DNA of 64,000 nt, taken from assembly GCF_042685645.1 (NCBI RefSeq), contig NZ_JBHUNX010000001.1, forward strand, positions 2,852,001 to 2,916,000. Direction: 5' to 3'. Shown in pieces: positions 41,355 through 50,810 of the stretch. The notes beneath the pieces were generated by a model that was not told the DNA's origin, did not search any database, and worked only from the letters and a program-made list of their open reading frames with translations. Position 1 is the stretch's first letter; every line of letters begins with the position of its first letter. This DNA is from Salininema proteolyticum. GTDB lineage: Bacteria > Actinomycetota > Actinomycetes > Mycobacteriales > Micromonosporaceae. Made by a program: the position numbers and the translations under genes.

Positions 41355-42041
41355 TCAACTCGACGAGACGGCCCCGGCCGTCACCGCCGCGAAGAGCGCG
41401 GCGTCGACCGCCGCCAGCGCGTCCTTGAAGGACCCGTTGAGCGGTGCGTTTTCGCTGATCTCCTTCGCCCGCGCCTTCATGTCCTTTTTCTTCGCATCGG
41501 GGAAGAGACGGGGCAGGGCACCGACCGCGTTGAGGATCGATACGAGCACCGCTGTGCGGTCGTCCGGGTCCGCGCCGTGGAACAGCGAGTCCTCTATCCG
41601 GGACACCACCGGTGACTCCAGGTCGTTGGTTCCGGGCAGGTGCTTGCGGGTCGTGAACAGCCCCAGGACCTTGCCCTCCCTCTCGGTCAGGACTCTCTGC
41701 TCCACCAGGCGGTCGAAGAGGGACTCTCTGAGCGCCTTGGCCCGGCCCTTCCAGTCCGACGCTCCTCCGATCCGGTGCAGCGCGTGCACCGGTTTGCGGT
41801 CGTGGACGACCTCCACGAGATCCCTCAGCAGCGGGTCATCGGGCAGGACCTCGGTCTTGACCAGGCGGCCCGCCTTGTACCGCGCGTCGCCCTTGGCCGT
41901 CATGCGCAAGGAGCCCTGGAGGACGAGTTCGATGACCGCCGCCGCGCCCAGGGCCGTAATGACTTTGGATTCCTCGACGAGGGGCTTCCCGGATTCGTCG
42001 TCGGTCAGGAGGAGCAGGGTCTCTTCGGGGAGGTTCGCCAT
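41355..42041 (-). CDS. GPP34 (GOLPH3/VPS74-like) family protein
   Basis: 228 residues from ATG 42041; the longer frame reads through the tRNA and is discarded. N-terminal NLPEETLLLLTDDESGK and ITALGAAAVIELVLQGSL are the hallmarks of the GPP34 fold, known from Golgi phosphoprotein 3, which binds PI4P. Bacterial homologues are common in actinomycetes, function unknown, perhaps membrane-lipid associated. Stand-alone between the envelope block and the tRNA. Confidence 0.9.
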   Translation of the reverse strand: MANLPEETLLLLTDDESGKPLVEESKVITALGAAAVIELVLQGSLRMTAKGDARYKAGRLVKTEVLPDDPLLRDLVEVVHDRKPVHALHRIGGASDWKGRAKALRESLFDRLVEQRVLTEREGKVLGLFTTRKHLPGTNDLESPVVSRIEDSLFHGADPDDRTAVLVSILNAVGALPRLFPDAKKKDMKARAKEISENAPLNGSFKDALAAVDAALFAAVTAGAVSSS

Positions 42042-42142
42042 CGGGGGCCTCTTTCCGGTCGGCGGTGTGCGTACCCAGCATACCGAGGAGGGAATGAGGA
42101 GCAGACAACCCCGGACGGCGCCGGAGGGAAGGGCTTTGGCAT

Positions 42143-42219
<77 letters not shown>

Positions 42220-42376
42220 TCGCGGAACATTATGGCATATGGCCCGGACCGCTTCCTCCGGACCTACCGGCATTTTCGCCCGTCCCACCGCGCGGCGGGC
42301 GCCGCGGGGAACCGATGAGTCCCGCCCTCGGAGGTCGTCAACACCGGTACAGTCCCTGACGAGGAGGAGACCACAT

Positions 42377-42967
42377 ATGAACAAGCCCGCGATGGATTTC
42401 AAGCCCGTGACCGACGGAGTGACCGCCTTGCTGCCCGGCATCGACGACTCCCGCATGTCCGACCGGACTCCGTGCGAGGAGTTCACCCTGGGAGCGGTGA
42501 TCAACCACATGCTCGGGTTGACGTGGGTGTTCGCCGACGCGGCTAATAAGGTGCGCGGACCGCACACGGACTCTCCGCCGACCGCGCCGCCGTCGGCGCC
42601 GGAGGCGGAGTGGCGGACCGTCCTGCCGATCCGCTTGGACGCCCTGGCCCAAGCGTGGGCCGCCCCGGAGGCGTGGGAAGGCGAGGCCACGGCGGGCGGA
42701 GTCACCATGCCCGCCGAGATCATGGGCCTGGTCGCCCTGAACGAGGTCACCGTGCACGGCTGGGACCTGGCACGCGCCACCGGCCAGGAATACGAGCTGG
42801 ACCCGGAGATCGTGAAGACTCTGACGGAGTTCGTCGCCCAGGACGCCGACGACCAGGCCGCCCGGGAGGGAATCTTCGGCCCCGCCGTCAGGGTGCCGGA
42901 GGACGCTCCGCCACTGGACCGCCTGATCGGTCTGACCGGCCGCGACCCTGAGTGGAGCCGTTCCTAG
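42377..42967 (+). CDS. TIGR03086/mycothiol-dependent-type DinB-fold protein
   Basis: 196 residues from ATG 42377 with GAGGAGGAG ribosome site. FTLGAVINHMLGLTWVFADA (His near 40) and LNEVTVHGWDLARATGQ (His ~132) give the metal-binding His residues of the DinB/maleylpyruvate-isomerase-like fold and the TIGR03086 pattern. Such actinobacterial proteins are thought to use mycothiol; function unproven. Monocistronic. Confidence 0.88.
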   Translation: MNKPAMDFKPVTDGVTALLPGIDDSRMSDRTPCEEFTLGAVINHMLGLTWVFADAANKVRGPHTDSPPTAPPSAPEAEWRTVLPIRLDALAQAWAAPEAWEGEATAGGVTMPAEIMGLVALNEVTVHGWDLARATGQEYELDPEIVKTLTEFVAQDADDQAAREGIFGPAVRVPEDAPPLDRLIGLTGRDPEWSRS

Positions 42968-43246
42968 GCGGTCGCCCGTTCGGGGAGCGGCGCCGCCCGC
43001 AATACGCGGCCCTTTTTCAGTGGCGGAATCGTCGAGCGCATTGACCGGTCGGGTCGTGGAACGAGGGCCTCTGGGATGTCGTCATGCCCTGGGTTCGGAG
43101 CAGCTACGGCACACATAGACGCAACTCCGCAATCGCCGGAACCAGCGAGACATTCGGCGAATCGGGCATGACGCAGACCACGGTGAAAATCACGGGCCGA
43201 GTCGGCGGCCCGGTGGCATACTGATGGCCGCACAGAAGGAGACACC

Positions 43247-43894
43247 GTGACTGCAAGTATTCCCGACCCTGGAAACCTCTACCCGCTCAAGGACTTCGAC
43301 CGGGTGGTCTTCCTCAAGCCACTGATCCGCGGCGAGAAGATCACCGTGGGAGACTACACCTACTACGACGATCCCGAACGGGCCGCGCAGTTCGAGGAGA
43401 AGAACGTCCTCTACTCCTACGGCCCGGAGAAGCTCGTCATCGGAAAGTACTGCGCCCTAGCCACGGGGACGCGGTTCATCATGGCCGGCGCCGAACACCC
43501 GAGCCATGGCGTCTCGACGTTCCCGTTCACGATCTTCGGCGGCCGCTGGGCCGAGGACACCCTGGACCTGCTGGAGGGCACCGCCAGCAAGGGCGACACG
43601 GTGGTGGGCAACGACGTCTGGTTCGGCTACGACTCCCTCGTCATGCCCGGAGTGACGATCGGCGACGGAGCGGTCATCGCCACCGGCTCGGTGGTGACGA
43701 AGGACGTCGAGCCCTACACGATCGTCGGGGGCAACCCGGCCAAGCCGATCCGCAAGCGCTTCTCCGACGAGGACATCGAGCGGATGCTGAAGGCGGCCTG
43801 GTGGGACTGGCCGGTCGAGAAGGTGACCGAGCACGTCCGCACCATCATGGGCGGAACGCCGGCGGAGATCGAGGAGATCGCCGCGGGGCTCTAG
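43247..43894 (+). CDS. Vat/CatB-family xenobiotic O-acetyltransferase
   Basis: 215 residues from GTG 43247 (AAGGAG site). Left-handed beta-helix hexapeptide repeats (VGNDVWFGYDSLVMPGVTIGDGAVIATGSVVTKDV style) and an active-site-type His in AGAEHPSHGVSTFPF (His near 86). The family acetylates chloramphenicol, streptogramins or polysaccharide sugars with acetyl-CoA. Whether it provides antibiotic resistance cannot be decided. Ends overlapping the convergent DUF4239 gene by 4 bp. Confidence 0.9.
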   Translation: MTASIPDPGNLYPLKDFDRVVFLKPLIRGEKITVGDYTYYDDPERAAQFEEKNVLYSYGPEKLVIGKYCALATGTRFIMAGAEHPSHGVSTFPFTIFGGRWAEDTLDLLEGTASKGDTVVGNDVWFGYDSLVMPGVTIGDGAVIATGSVVTKDVEPYTIVGGNPAKPIRKRFSDEDIERMLKAAWWDWPVEKVTEHVRTIMGGTPAEIEEIAAGL

Positions 43895-44676
43895 TCGCCC
43901 GACAGCTCTCGGTCGATCGCGTCGAAGCGCACCACCGCCGTCTCGTACGGTTCGGCCGAGATGCTGACTCCCCTGGTGAAGGGCAGTTCCAGCTGGTAGA
44001 TGCCGAACACCAGCAGCGCCATCATCGCCGAGACGGCCGAGACCATGAAGTACTGGTACCGGTGCGACGGGGGTTTGAGGGCCAGCAGCACTGCCACGAC
44101 CAGGAACAGGCCGATGATGAGCAGTGTCCACATGGCACCGGTCAGGCCGCGCACCGACTGGTCGAGGCGCTGCATTCTCGCTTCGGAAACGCTGCGCAGC
44201 TGGGACTGGAAGTCCTCGATGCGGGCCTGCTCGGCCTCGCCCTCCTCTTCGGCGTAGGCGGCGATCGGGTCGCGCATCTGGTCGATCAGGAGCCAACCCC
44301 GATTGGTCACGTCGTCCTGTTCGGACATGGCCTCCCATTCCTCGTTGATCACCTCGTCCGTGTAGGCCCGCACGGTCTCCCGCACCTCGTCCGACTGCTC
44401 GGTCGGGAAGGTGTAGGCGCTCCAGTAGACCTCGACGAGGGAGTCGGCCTCGTCGTAGGTGGTGTGCCGCGCGTGGTTCCAGTCCTCCCAGGAGGTGATG
44501 AGGACGAAGGCCAGCACAATGGCATAGAGGACGGTGATCACCTCGAACAGAGACGTGGACACGCCGGTCTCGTCGTCGGACTGCAACTCGGCGCCGTAGC
44601 GCTGCATGGTCCAGACGACGATGGACGCGAAACAGACGGCGAGCACGACGACGCCGAACCCCTGCAACCACAACAC
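43891..44676 (-). CDS. DUF4239 (bestrophin-like) membrane protein
   Basis: 261 residues: N-terminal helix (~5-25), a second (~42-60) followed by WEDWNHARHTTYDEADSLVEVYWSAYTFP, a long soluble helical region and two C-terminal helices (about 180-202 and 208-228). The DEADSL segment and helix layout fit DUF4239. Role unknown. Divergent from the propeller-like secreted protein. Confidence 0.85.
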   Translation of the reverse strand: MLWLQGFGVVVLAVCFASIVVWTMQRYGAELQSDDETGVSTSLFEVITVLYAIVLAFVLITSWEDWNHARHTTYDEADSLVEVYWSAYTFPTEQSDEVRETVRAYTDEVINEEWEAMSEQDDVTNRGWLLIDQMRDPIAAYAEEEGEAEQARIEDFQSQLRSVSEARMQRLDQSVRGLTGAMWTLLIIGLFLVVAVLLALKPPSHRYQYFMVSAVSAMMALLVFGIYQLELPFTRGVSISAEPYETAVVRFDAIDRELSGD

Positions 44677-44754
44677 GGCAATTCCCCCATACGACGCAGA
44701 CGGACACGAATGTGCTTAGATGGTACCCATCCGAAGAGTCAGAGGGGGTTCACT

Positions 44755-45909
44755 GTGCGTGGTGCGGTGCGGCGTTTCGTGGCGGCGGCCGGTCTGGGAA
44801 CCCTCGTGCTGCTGCCGATGGCCGCCGTGGCGCAACAGGATCCGGACGAGGCCTGCCCGGGCGGAGTGCTCTACACCTGGGCCGATCCCGAACGGCGCCA
44901 GTATGCTCTGTACACGGTGGACGGCGAGCCGGAGAAGGTCGCCGACCTCCCCGAGAGGATCAACGCGGTCGGCTGGTCGGTGGAGGACCGGGCCCTGTAC
45001 GGTCTCGCGGGGATGGAACCCCGGCTCATCCGGGTGAGCCCGGAGGGAGAATGGACCGACCTCGGCCCCCTGGAGAATGAGGGGTACCCGGGACTGCGGG
45101 GCGCCTTCGCCGCGGACTTCGCCGACGAGAGACTCCTGGCCGTCACGAAAGGCCATGTCGTGTCGGTCGATCCGGTCGAAGCGGCCGTGACGGACGCGGT
45201 GGAGCTGTCCGAACCCGTCGCGGTCGGCGACGTGGCCCTCTGGGAGGAGGCCCTCTGGGGCGTCGACCCGTCCGAGGGCGAGCTCGTCGGCATCGACCCT
45301 GAGACCGGGGAGGTCACCCGTACCGAGCTGCCGGGACTGCCCGACCGGGGAACGGCCGGAGCGGTAGCGGCGGTCGACGGGGCGCTGCGGTTCGTGGTGC
45401 ACGATGTGGACGGTCGCGCTGTGTTCTTTGAGACCGACGGGAACACGGTGAGCACGGTGGGCGACACCGACGTCATCACCTCTTCCGACGCCGCCTTCTG
45501 CGCGGCCGAGCCCGAACCCGACCCGAGCCCCTCGCCGAGCGCGACCCCGAGCGAGTCGCCGAGCGAATCGCCCAGTCCCCCACCGAGTCCGACCCCGAGC
45601 GCTTCCCCTTCGGAGAGTCCGACGCTCGGCGCCGCCCCTTCGCCTGAGGCTCCCTCTCCCGTGATCCCCCCTCCCGCTCCGCAGCCGGTCGCACCTCCCC
45701 CGGCGCCCGGTCCTCCGGACCCCGAAGAGCCGCCCTCCCTGCGGCCGGTGCCGCCCATGCCCCCGCGGTACGAGGTGGACCTGGCCGTGGGCGATCCCGA
45801 GCCGGAGCCGGAAGAGAATGACACCCTTCGCACGCGGTTCCTCGTCACGGGGCTCATCGCCTTCGCCGTTCTGGGAGGTAGCGCCGCCACCGCCCGACGG
45901 GCCAGGTGA
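44755..45909 (+). CDS. Secreted propeller-like protein with Pro/Ser-rich stalk and C-terminal anchor
   Basis: 384 residues from GTG 44755 (AGAGGGGG site). Signal peptide ending around AVAQQ (~residue 24), then ~220 residues of repeated strands (VLYTWADPERRQYALYTVDGE, GGVDPSEGELVGIDPETGEV-type), like DUF6923/quinoprotein-fold surface proteins. A Pro/Ser linker with SPSESPSPPPSPTPS repeats runs ~245-325, then a membrane helix (~360-378) and basic tail. Probably a surface or spore-associated protein; function unknown. Confidence 0.82.
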   Translation: MRGAVRRFVAAAGLGTLVLLPMAAVAQQDPDEACPGGVLYTWADPERRQYALYTVDGEPEKVADLPERINAVGWSVEDRALYGLAGMEPRLIRVSPEGEWTDLGPLENEGYPGLRGAFAADFADERLLAVTKGHVVSVDPVEAAVTDAVELSEPVAVGDVALWEEALWGVDPSEGELVGIDPETGEVTRTELPGLPDRGTAGAVAAVDGALRFVVHDVDGRAVFFETDGNTVSTVGDTDVITSSDAAFCAAEPEPDPSPSPSATPSESPSESPSPPPSPTPSASPSESPTLGAAPSPEAPSPVIPPPAPQPVAPPPAPGPPDPEEPPSLRPVPPMPPRYEVDLAVGDPEPEPEENDTLRTRFLVTGLIAFAVLGGSAATARRAR

Positions 45910-46017
45910 GAACTTTTCAGTACTGAGGGGTAGCGACCGGGCACGGGGCTAGCATCGCCCTGAATCACGACGACCGTCCCCAAGCCCGTCCGCGACGGGC
46001 TCCACTGGAGGTGCTCC

Positions 46018-46362
46018 GTGCCCGAGACCATCACGCCCACAGAGATATCCGCGCTAGCCGGCTCGATCCGCATGGAGGCCGACGACATGTGGACCCGCGC
46101 CGACGAGGTCAACCGGCTGGCGGCGACGGTAGAGGCCCCGGGGACCTGGAACCCCGACGCGCGGGACAGCATTCGCCGCGCCGAGCGGGTCGCCTACGAA
46201 CTCGACCAGCTCGCCGCGTCGGTCCAGTACACCGCCGACAAACTGTCCCACCGCTACGCGCAGGCGCGCCGCCCGTTTCCGTGGGCCGCGGCGGCCGGAG
46301 CGGGGATCGCCGCCGCGACCGCGGTCTGGTTCGGACTGAGGAGCCGTCGTGCGAGAACCTGA
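46018..46362 (+). CDS. Small helical protein with C-terminal membrane helix
   Basis: 114 residues from GTG 46018 (TGGAGGTG site). A helical hairpin of ~80 residues (LAGSIRMEADDMWTRADEVNRLAA, WNPDARDSIRRAERVAYELDQLAAS) resembles WXG100-like helices in shape but has no WXG motif, followed by one membrane helix (~89-106) and basic tail. First gene of the eight-gene operon; it overlaps the next gene by 14 bp. Function unknown. Confidence 0.7.
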   Translation: MPETITPTEISALAGSIRMEADDMWTRADEVNRLAATVEAPGTWNPDARDSIRRAERVAYELDQLAASVQYTADKLSHRYAQARRPFPWAAAAGAGIAAATAVWFGLRSRRART

Positions 46363-47794
46363 CCTTGACCTGGCCGAACAGGAGATGGTGGCCGAAGGCT
46401 GCCCGAACGCGCAGGATTCGTCCTTTGCCAAAGGGCAGCACCTGAGCCGCAGCGCCACGGGAAGGTCCGCCGCGTGGTCGGCCGCCTCCCGGCAGCTGGC
46501 CGCCACCGCCGAGCAGATCGCGGACACGTCCAAACGACTCAACTCCCTTCTGGCCGAACCGCGCGTGCGCAGGGCGATGCGCGTCGCACCCGGCCCCACG
46601 TCGCGATTCGCCGCCGCGCTGAGCCGGATCCTGGTGGGCAAGAGCCGCCTCGGCTGCGTTCCGCACGGAGGCCGGTTCGCCAGGACCCTGGCGGCCGCCT
46701 CGGCGGTCACGGGCCGGAACTCACTGGCCTCGCATGTCGCGGCCCTCGCGTTGCGGCTGCGGATATTCGCCGTCGCCGAGATGCACCCGGAGCTGTACGA
46801 GGACCCGCAGATGACCTCCATGATCGCCGCGCTCTCCGCCGGAAAGCAGTTGGAGGCGCTGCAGATCTTCCGCTCCATCAAGGCCGAGCGCGGCACGGCC
46901 GGGGCCATGTCGGACCTGGCGCCGGTGTTCACCGAGCTGACGGCGCTGCTGGCCATGCTCGACAACAACCCCTTCAACGACGCCGTGGCCTGGTCGTTCA
47001 CGACCGGCAACGCGCCCAAGGGGGAACCGCTGCTGGGCGTGTCCACCGACTGGATCGCGGGCTTCGAGCGGGGCGAGGGCAAGGCCGTCCAGGTCGACCT
47101 GGACGACGACGTCAAGTCGCGCCTCCACCCGGAGTTCGGCGTCGAGGCCCGCATCCGCGACATAGGCGAGGTCCGCGAGTGGGGCTACGTCCTGGTCCAG
47201 CACATCGACTGCGAGGACGGGAAGCGCCGGTACGTCTTCCAACTGCCGGGAATGACCGCCGACGAGGTGTCCGGCGGGTCCACCCAGGACCTCCTGGGCG
47301 CCATCCGAAACTGCCAGTTTCCGGACTCGACCTACACCCGGGCGCTGAAGAAGACCGTCGCCGCACAGGAGATACCGGAGGGGGCGGAGATCGCCCTGAT
47401 AGGACACAGCCAGGGGGGACTGGTCGCCATGAACCTGGCGGAGGACGAGGACTTCACCTCGCGCTTCACCGTCACCCACGTGGTCGCCGTGGGGTCTCCG
47501 GTGGACACCAAGGACCCGGACCCGTCGGTCTGGTGCGCCTCGGTGACCAACCAGCACGACCTCGTGCCGTCGCTGGACGGCCGCGGCCCCGGCAGCCCGT
47601 TCAACCCGCACCCGGAGTGGTACGAGGTGGACTTCGCCGACCCGAGCCACGGCTTCCCGGCCTGCCACCACGCCTTCAAATACGCCGACAACCTCCGCGA
47701 CGACGTCCCGTTCGCGGCGGCCCGCATCGACGGGGAGATGGCCCGCTACCGGGGCCGGATCGCCCGGACGACCGCCTGGATCCTGGAGGACTGA
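46349..47794 (+). CDS. Lipase-type alpha/beta hydrolase
   Basis: 481 residues from GTG 46349, 14 bp inside the preceding gene. A ~200-residue helical N-terminal region precedes a C-terminal alpha/beta fold with the nucleophile elbow IGHSQGGLVAM (Ser354), acid in VTNQHDLVPSL (~410), and a His in PACHHAFKYAD. The GHSQGG elbow is shared with lipases and GPI-deacylase-like (PGAP1) enzymes. In this operon it may release fatty acids for the enzymes downstream; inference. Confidence 0.8.
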   Translation: MREPDLDLAEQEMVAEGCPNAQDSSFAKGQHLSRSATGRSAAWSAASRQLAATAEQIADTSKRLNSLLAEPRVRRAMRVAPGPTSRFAAALSRILVGKSRLGCVPHGGRFARTLAAASAVTGRNSLASHVAALALRLRIFAVAEMHPELYEDPQMTSMIAALSAGKQLEALQIFRSIKAERGTAGAMSDLAPVFTELTALLAMLDNNPFNDAVAWSFTTGNAPKGEPLLGVSTDWIAGFERGEGKAVQVDLDDDVKSRLHPEFGVEARIRDIGEVREWGYVLVQHIDCEDGKRRYVFQLPGMTADEVSGGSTQDLLGAIRNCQFPDSTYTRALKKTVAAQEIPEGAEIALIGHSQGGLVAMNLAEDEDFTSRFTVTHVVAVGSPVDTKDPDPSVWCASVTNQHDLVPSLDGRGPGSPFNPHPEWYEVDFADPSHGFPACHHAFKYADNLRDDVPFAAARIDGEMARYRGRIARTTAWILED

Positions 47795-47797
47795 ACG

Positions 47798-49411
47798 ATG
47801 GCCGAGATGACAGTCCGACAAGCCTGCTTCGAGGTGCTGCGCGCCTTCGGGATCGACCGGGTGTTCGGCAATCCGGGGTCGACCGAGCTCTCCTTCCTGC
47901 GGGAGTTCCCAGAGGACTTCGAGTACGTCCTGGGACTGCAGGAGGCGGTCGTGGTCGGCATGGCCGACGCGCACGCGGCCCTGACCCGCCGTCCCTCGGT
48001 CGTCAGCCTGCACACCGCCGCCGGAGTGGGAAACGCCATGGGCGCCTTGACCAACGCCCGCGACAACAAGACGCCCATTCTGGTGGTGGCGGGGCAGCAG
48101 CACCGCGAGATGCTCGTGGCCGAACCCATGCTGGCCAACCCCGACGCGACGCTCCTGCCGCGCCCGTCGGTGAAGTGGTCGCACGAGTCAGCCCGGGCGC
48201 AGGACGTTCCGACGGACTTCGCCAAGGCCCTGACGGCCGCGATGACGCCTCCTTTCGGACCGGTCTTCCTGTCCACGCCCATGGACGACTTCGACGCCGT
48301 CCTGGGCGGGGACGACCTCGCGCGCCTGGACTCCGTCCTCGCGAGGAGGGCCGACCTGCGCCCGGTCGTGGCCGAGGACCGCCTCGACGCGATCGCCGAA
48401 CGCCTGGACTCGGCCCGGAATCCAGCGCTGGTCTTCGGCGGCGAGGTCGACTGGGACGAGTCGGTCTCCGCCGCCGTGCGCCTGGCCGAGGCCACCGGAG
48501 CGCCCGTCTGGTCGGCCCCGGTGGAGGGCCGCCTGTGCTTTCCGAACGACCATCCGCTCTACCGGGGAGCGCTCGAACCGGCCACCGGGCTCATAGCCGA
48601 GACCCTGTCGCCCCACGACCTCGTCCTGGTCGCGGGCGCGCCGGTGTTCAAGTACTACCCCTACGTCCCCGGGCCCTGGCTGGCCCCGGCGACCGACCTG
48701 CTCCACCTGACGTCCTCGCCGCGGGAGGCGGCCACGGCGGTCGCCGGCTCCTCCTGGGTCGGACACGTCGGGCAGGCCCTCGAGTCGCTGTCCAAAAAGG
48801 TCCAGACCCACCGCGAAGAGCCCGAGCCGAGGCCGGGCCCGCAGAGGTCGGAACCGGCCGACCCCCTCCTGCCCGAGACGGTGTTCGCCACGGTCGCCCC
48901 GCTGGCGCCGGACGACGCCGTGTGGGTCAACGAGTCGCCGTCGAACAACCCGCAGTTCCTCGACCAGGTGCGGCTGAGCCGGCCCTCCTCGTTCTTCACT
49001 GCGGCCGGCGGAGGCCTCGGCTACGGCATGGCCGCCGCCGTGGGCGCGTCCCTGGCCGCGCCGAGCCGCAAGGTCGTCGCCGTCATTGGCGACGGATCGG
49101 CGCAGTACGCCGTCCCGGCCTTCTGGACGGCACGGCAGTGGGACGCCGACGTGGTGTTCCTGGTGCTGCGCAACGAGGAGTACGCGATCCTCAAGTGGTT
49201 CGCGCAGTTCGAGGAGACCCCGGCCGTGCCGGGCCTGGACGTGGGCGGCCTGGACATCGCCGCGATCGCCTCGGGCTACGGGATACCGGCGGTCACGGCC
49301 CGGTCGGCCGACGAGGTGGCCGAGGCGTTCTCCGAGGCGGTCGGCGCGTCCGGACCGTCCCTGATCGAAGTTCCCATCACGACAGTGTTCCCGACCCTGG
49401 GAGGCCAGTGA
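47798..49411 (+). CDS. ThDP-dependent 2-oxo-acid decarboxylase, benzoylformate-decarboxylase type
   Basis: 537 residues, 3 nt after the hydrolase. N-terminal FGNPGSTELSFL (Ser28), LQEAVVVGMADAHA (Glu49, which activates ThDP) and LHTAAGVGNAMGAL (His72) match Ser26, Glu47 and His70 of Pseudomonas benzoylformate decarboxylase. The second active-site His (His281, within a GAPVFRYHQY-like segment) is Tyr287 here (GAPVFKYYPY). The ThDP/Mg site is GDGSAQYAVPAFWTARQW plus RNEEYAIL. Expected reaction: 2-oxo acid to aldehyde and CO2. The Tyr change suggests a different, perhaps aliphatic substrate. Confidence 0.9.
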   Translation: MAEMTVRQACFEVLRAFGIDRVFGNPGSTELSFLREFPEDFEYVLGLQEAVVVGMADAHAALTRRPSVVSLHTAAGVGNAMGALTNARDNKTPILVVAGQQHREMLVAEPMLANPDATLLPRPSVKWSHESARAQDVPTDFAKALTAAMTPPFGPVFLSTPMDDFDAVLGGDDLARLDSVLARRADLRPVVAEDRLDAIAERLDSARNPALVFGGEVDWDESVSAAVRLAEATGAPVWSAPVEGRLCFPNDHPLYRGALEPATGLIAETLSPHDLVLVAGAPVFKYYPYVPGPWLAPATDLLHLTSSPREAATAVAGSSWVGHVGQALESLSKKVQTHREEPEPRPGPQRSEPADPLLPETVFATVAPLAPDDAVWVNESPSNNPQFLDQVRLSRPSSFFTAAGGGLGYGMAAAVGASLAAPSRKVVAVIGDGSAQYAVPAFWTARQWDADVVFLVLRNEEYAILKWFAQFEETPAVPGLDVGGLDIAAIASGYGIPAVTARSADEVAEAFSEAVGASGPSLIEVPITTVFPTLGGQ

Positions 49412-49412
49412 C

Positions 49413-50810
49413 ATGCTCACCGACATCGACTCGCTCGTAGACCGGCTCGCCGAGGGCCTGGACCCGTCCGACATCCGCACCGACGCCGACACGCGGAGCG
49501 AGCACGCCCGCGACTCTGCCCCGTTCTGCGAGGTCGGCGACCCGGCCATAGTGGTGTTCCCGCGCTCCACGGCGCAGGTGCAGCACGTCATGCGGACGGC
49601 CTCGCGCATGAACGTCCCGGTCGTTCCGCAAGGGGCGCAGACCGGCCTGGCCGGGGCGGGCGCCGCCTCGGAGGGCTGCGTCGTGATGAACCTGCGGGAG
49701 ATGAACCGGATCCTCGCCGTCGACCCGGCCAACCGGACGGCCGCCGTGGAGCCCGGGGTGACCACCAGGGAGCTCAAAGAGGCCGCCTCGGCGGCCGGAC
49801 TGGCTTACCCTCCCGACCCGGTCAGCTTCAACGACTGCACGATCGGCGGCAACATCGCCACCGGGGCCGGCGGGGTCTGCTGCGTCAAGTACGGGGTGAC
49901 GGCCGACTACGTCCGCAAGATGACCGTGGTCCTGGCCGACGGCAGCCTCATGAGCATGGGAGCCGACACCGTCAAGAACGTCGCCGGGATCAACCTGATG
50001 CAGCTCTTCATCGGCTCGGAGGGGACGCTCGGGATCGTCGTGGAGGCGACCGTGGCGCTGCGTCCGCTGCCGACGGACGCCCTGGGTCTGCTCGCGCAGT
50101 TCCCCTCGACCTCCTCCGCCGGCGCGGCCGTCGCGGCGATCGTCGCCGCCGGGCACACGCCCTCGGCGATGGAGCTGATGGACGCCACCGCGACCGGGGC
50201 GGTGTCCGAGCTCGGCCACCCGGACCTCGTGGACGCCTCCGCCACCTGCCTGATCGTCGAGTCCGACGCGCCCACCAAGGAGGAGGACGTCCGCGCCATG
50301 GCCGCGCTGTGCGAGGAGAGCGGCGCCTCCCGGGTGACGGTCGGATCCGACTCCGACACGGCCGAAAGGCTGCTCAACGCGCGGCGGATGGTCCCACTCG
50401 CGCTCAGGGAGAAGGCCATGTCGATCTCCCCGACGGCGGTGTCCTTCATCGAGGACGTGGCCGTGCCGCGCACCAACCTCGCGCAGCTGATCGACGAGAT
50501 CGAGGCCGTCAGCGAGCGCCGCGGGGTGTGGATCGCGACCATCGGGCACGCCGGAGACGGCAACCTGCATCCGATCGTGGTCTTCGACGCCGAGGACCCC
50601 GGCCAGAACAGGGCCGCGCAGGCGGCCTACGACGACATCATGTCCGCCGGGCTGCGCCTCGGCGGGACCATCACCGGGGAGCACGGGGTGGGGACCCTCA
50701 AGAAGGAGTGGCTGGCCGACCAGGTCGACCCGCTGGAACTGGCCTTCATGAAGGGCGTCAAGAGAATGTTCGACCCGCAGGGGATCCTGAACCCCGGAAA
50801 GGTGCTCTGA
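49413..50810 (+). CDS. FAD-linked 2-hydroxyacid dehydrogenase (GlcD/D-lactate dehydrogenase type)
   Basis: 465 residues, adjoining the decarboxylase stop. PCMH-type FAD domain: VVPQGAQTGLAGAGAASEGCVVMN (58-81), DCTIGGNIATGAGGV (~141-155), FIGSEGTLGIV (~196-206); C-terminal cap ends TGEHGVGTLKKEWL. Oxidises D-2-hydroxyacids to 2-oxo acids using a flavin. Directly before the P450; with the decarboxylase before it, this gives 2-hydroxyacid to 2-oxoacid to aldehyde. Confidence 0.92.
   Translation: MLTDIDSLVDRLAEGLDPSDIRTDADTRSEHARDSAPFCEVGDPAIVVFPRSTAQVQHVMRTASRMNVPVVPQGAQTGLAGAGAASEGCVVMNLREMNRILAVDPANRTAAVEPGVTTRELKEAASAAGLAYPPDPVSFNDCTIGGNIATGAGGVCCVKYGVTADYVRKMTVVLADGSLMSMGADTVKNVAGINLMQLFIGSEGTLGIVVEATVALRPLPTDALGLLAQFPSTSSAGAAVAAIVAAGHTPSAMELMDATATGAVSELGHPDLVDASATCLIVESDAPTKEEDVRAMAALCEESGASRVTVGSDSDTAERLLNARRMVPLALREKAMSISPTAVSFIEDVAVPRTNLAQLIDEIEAVSERRGVWIATIGHAGDGNLHPIVVFDAEDPGQNRAAQAAYDDIMSAGLRLGGTITGEHGVGTLKKEWLADQVDPLELAFMKGVKRMFDPQGILNPGKVL

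Noticed and set aside
42964..43245. 93-codon minus-strand frame between the DinB-fold gene and the acetyltransferase
   Set aside because: No ribosome site or known domain; composition typical of chance frames. The 279-bp spacer is left as intergenic.
46474..49440. 988-codon plus-strand frame across the hydrolase and decarboxylase genes
   Set aside because: Different frame from two well-supported overlapping genes; Arg/Pro/Gly-rich shadow ORF.
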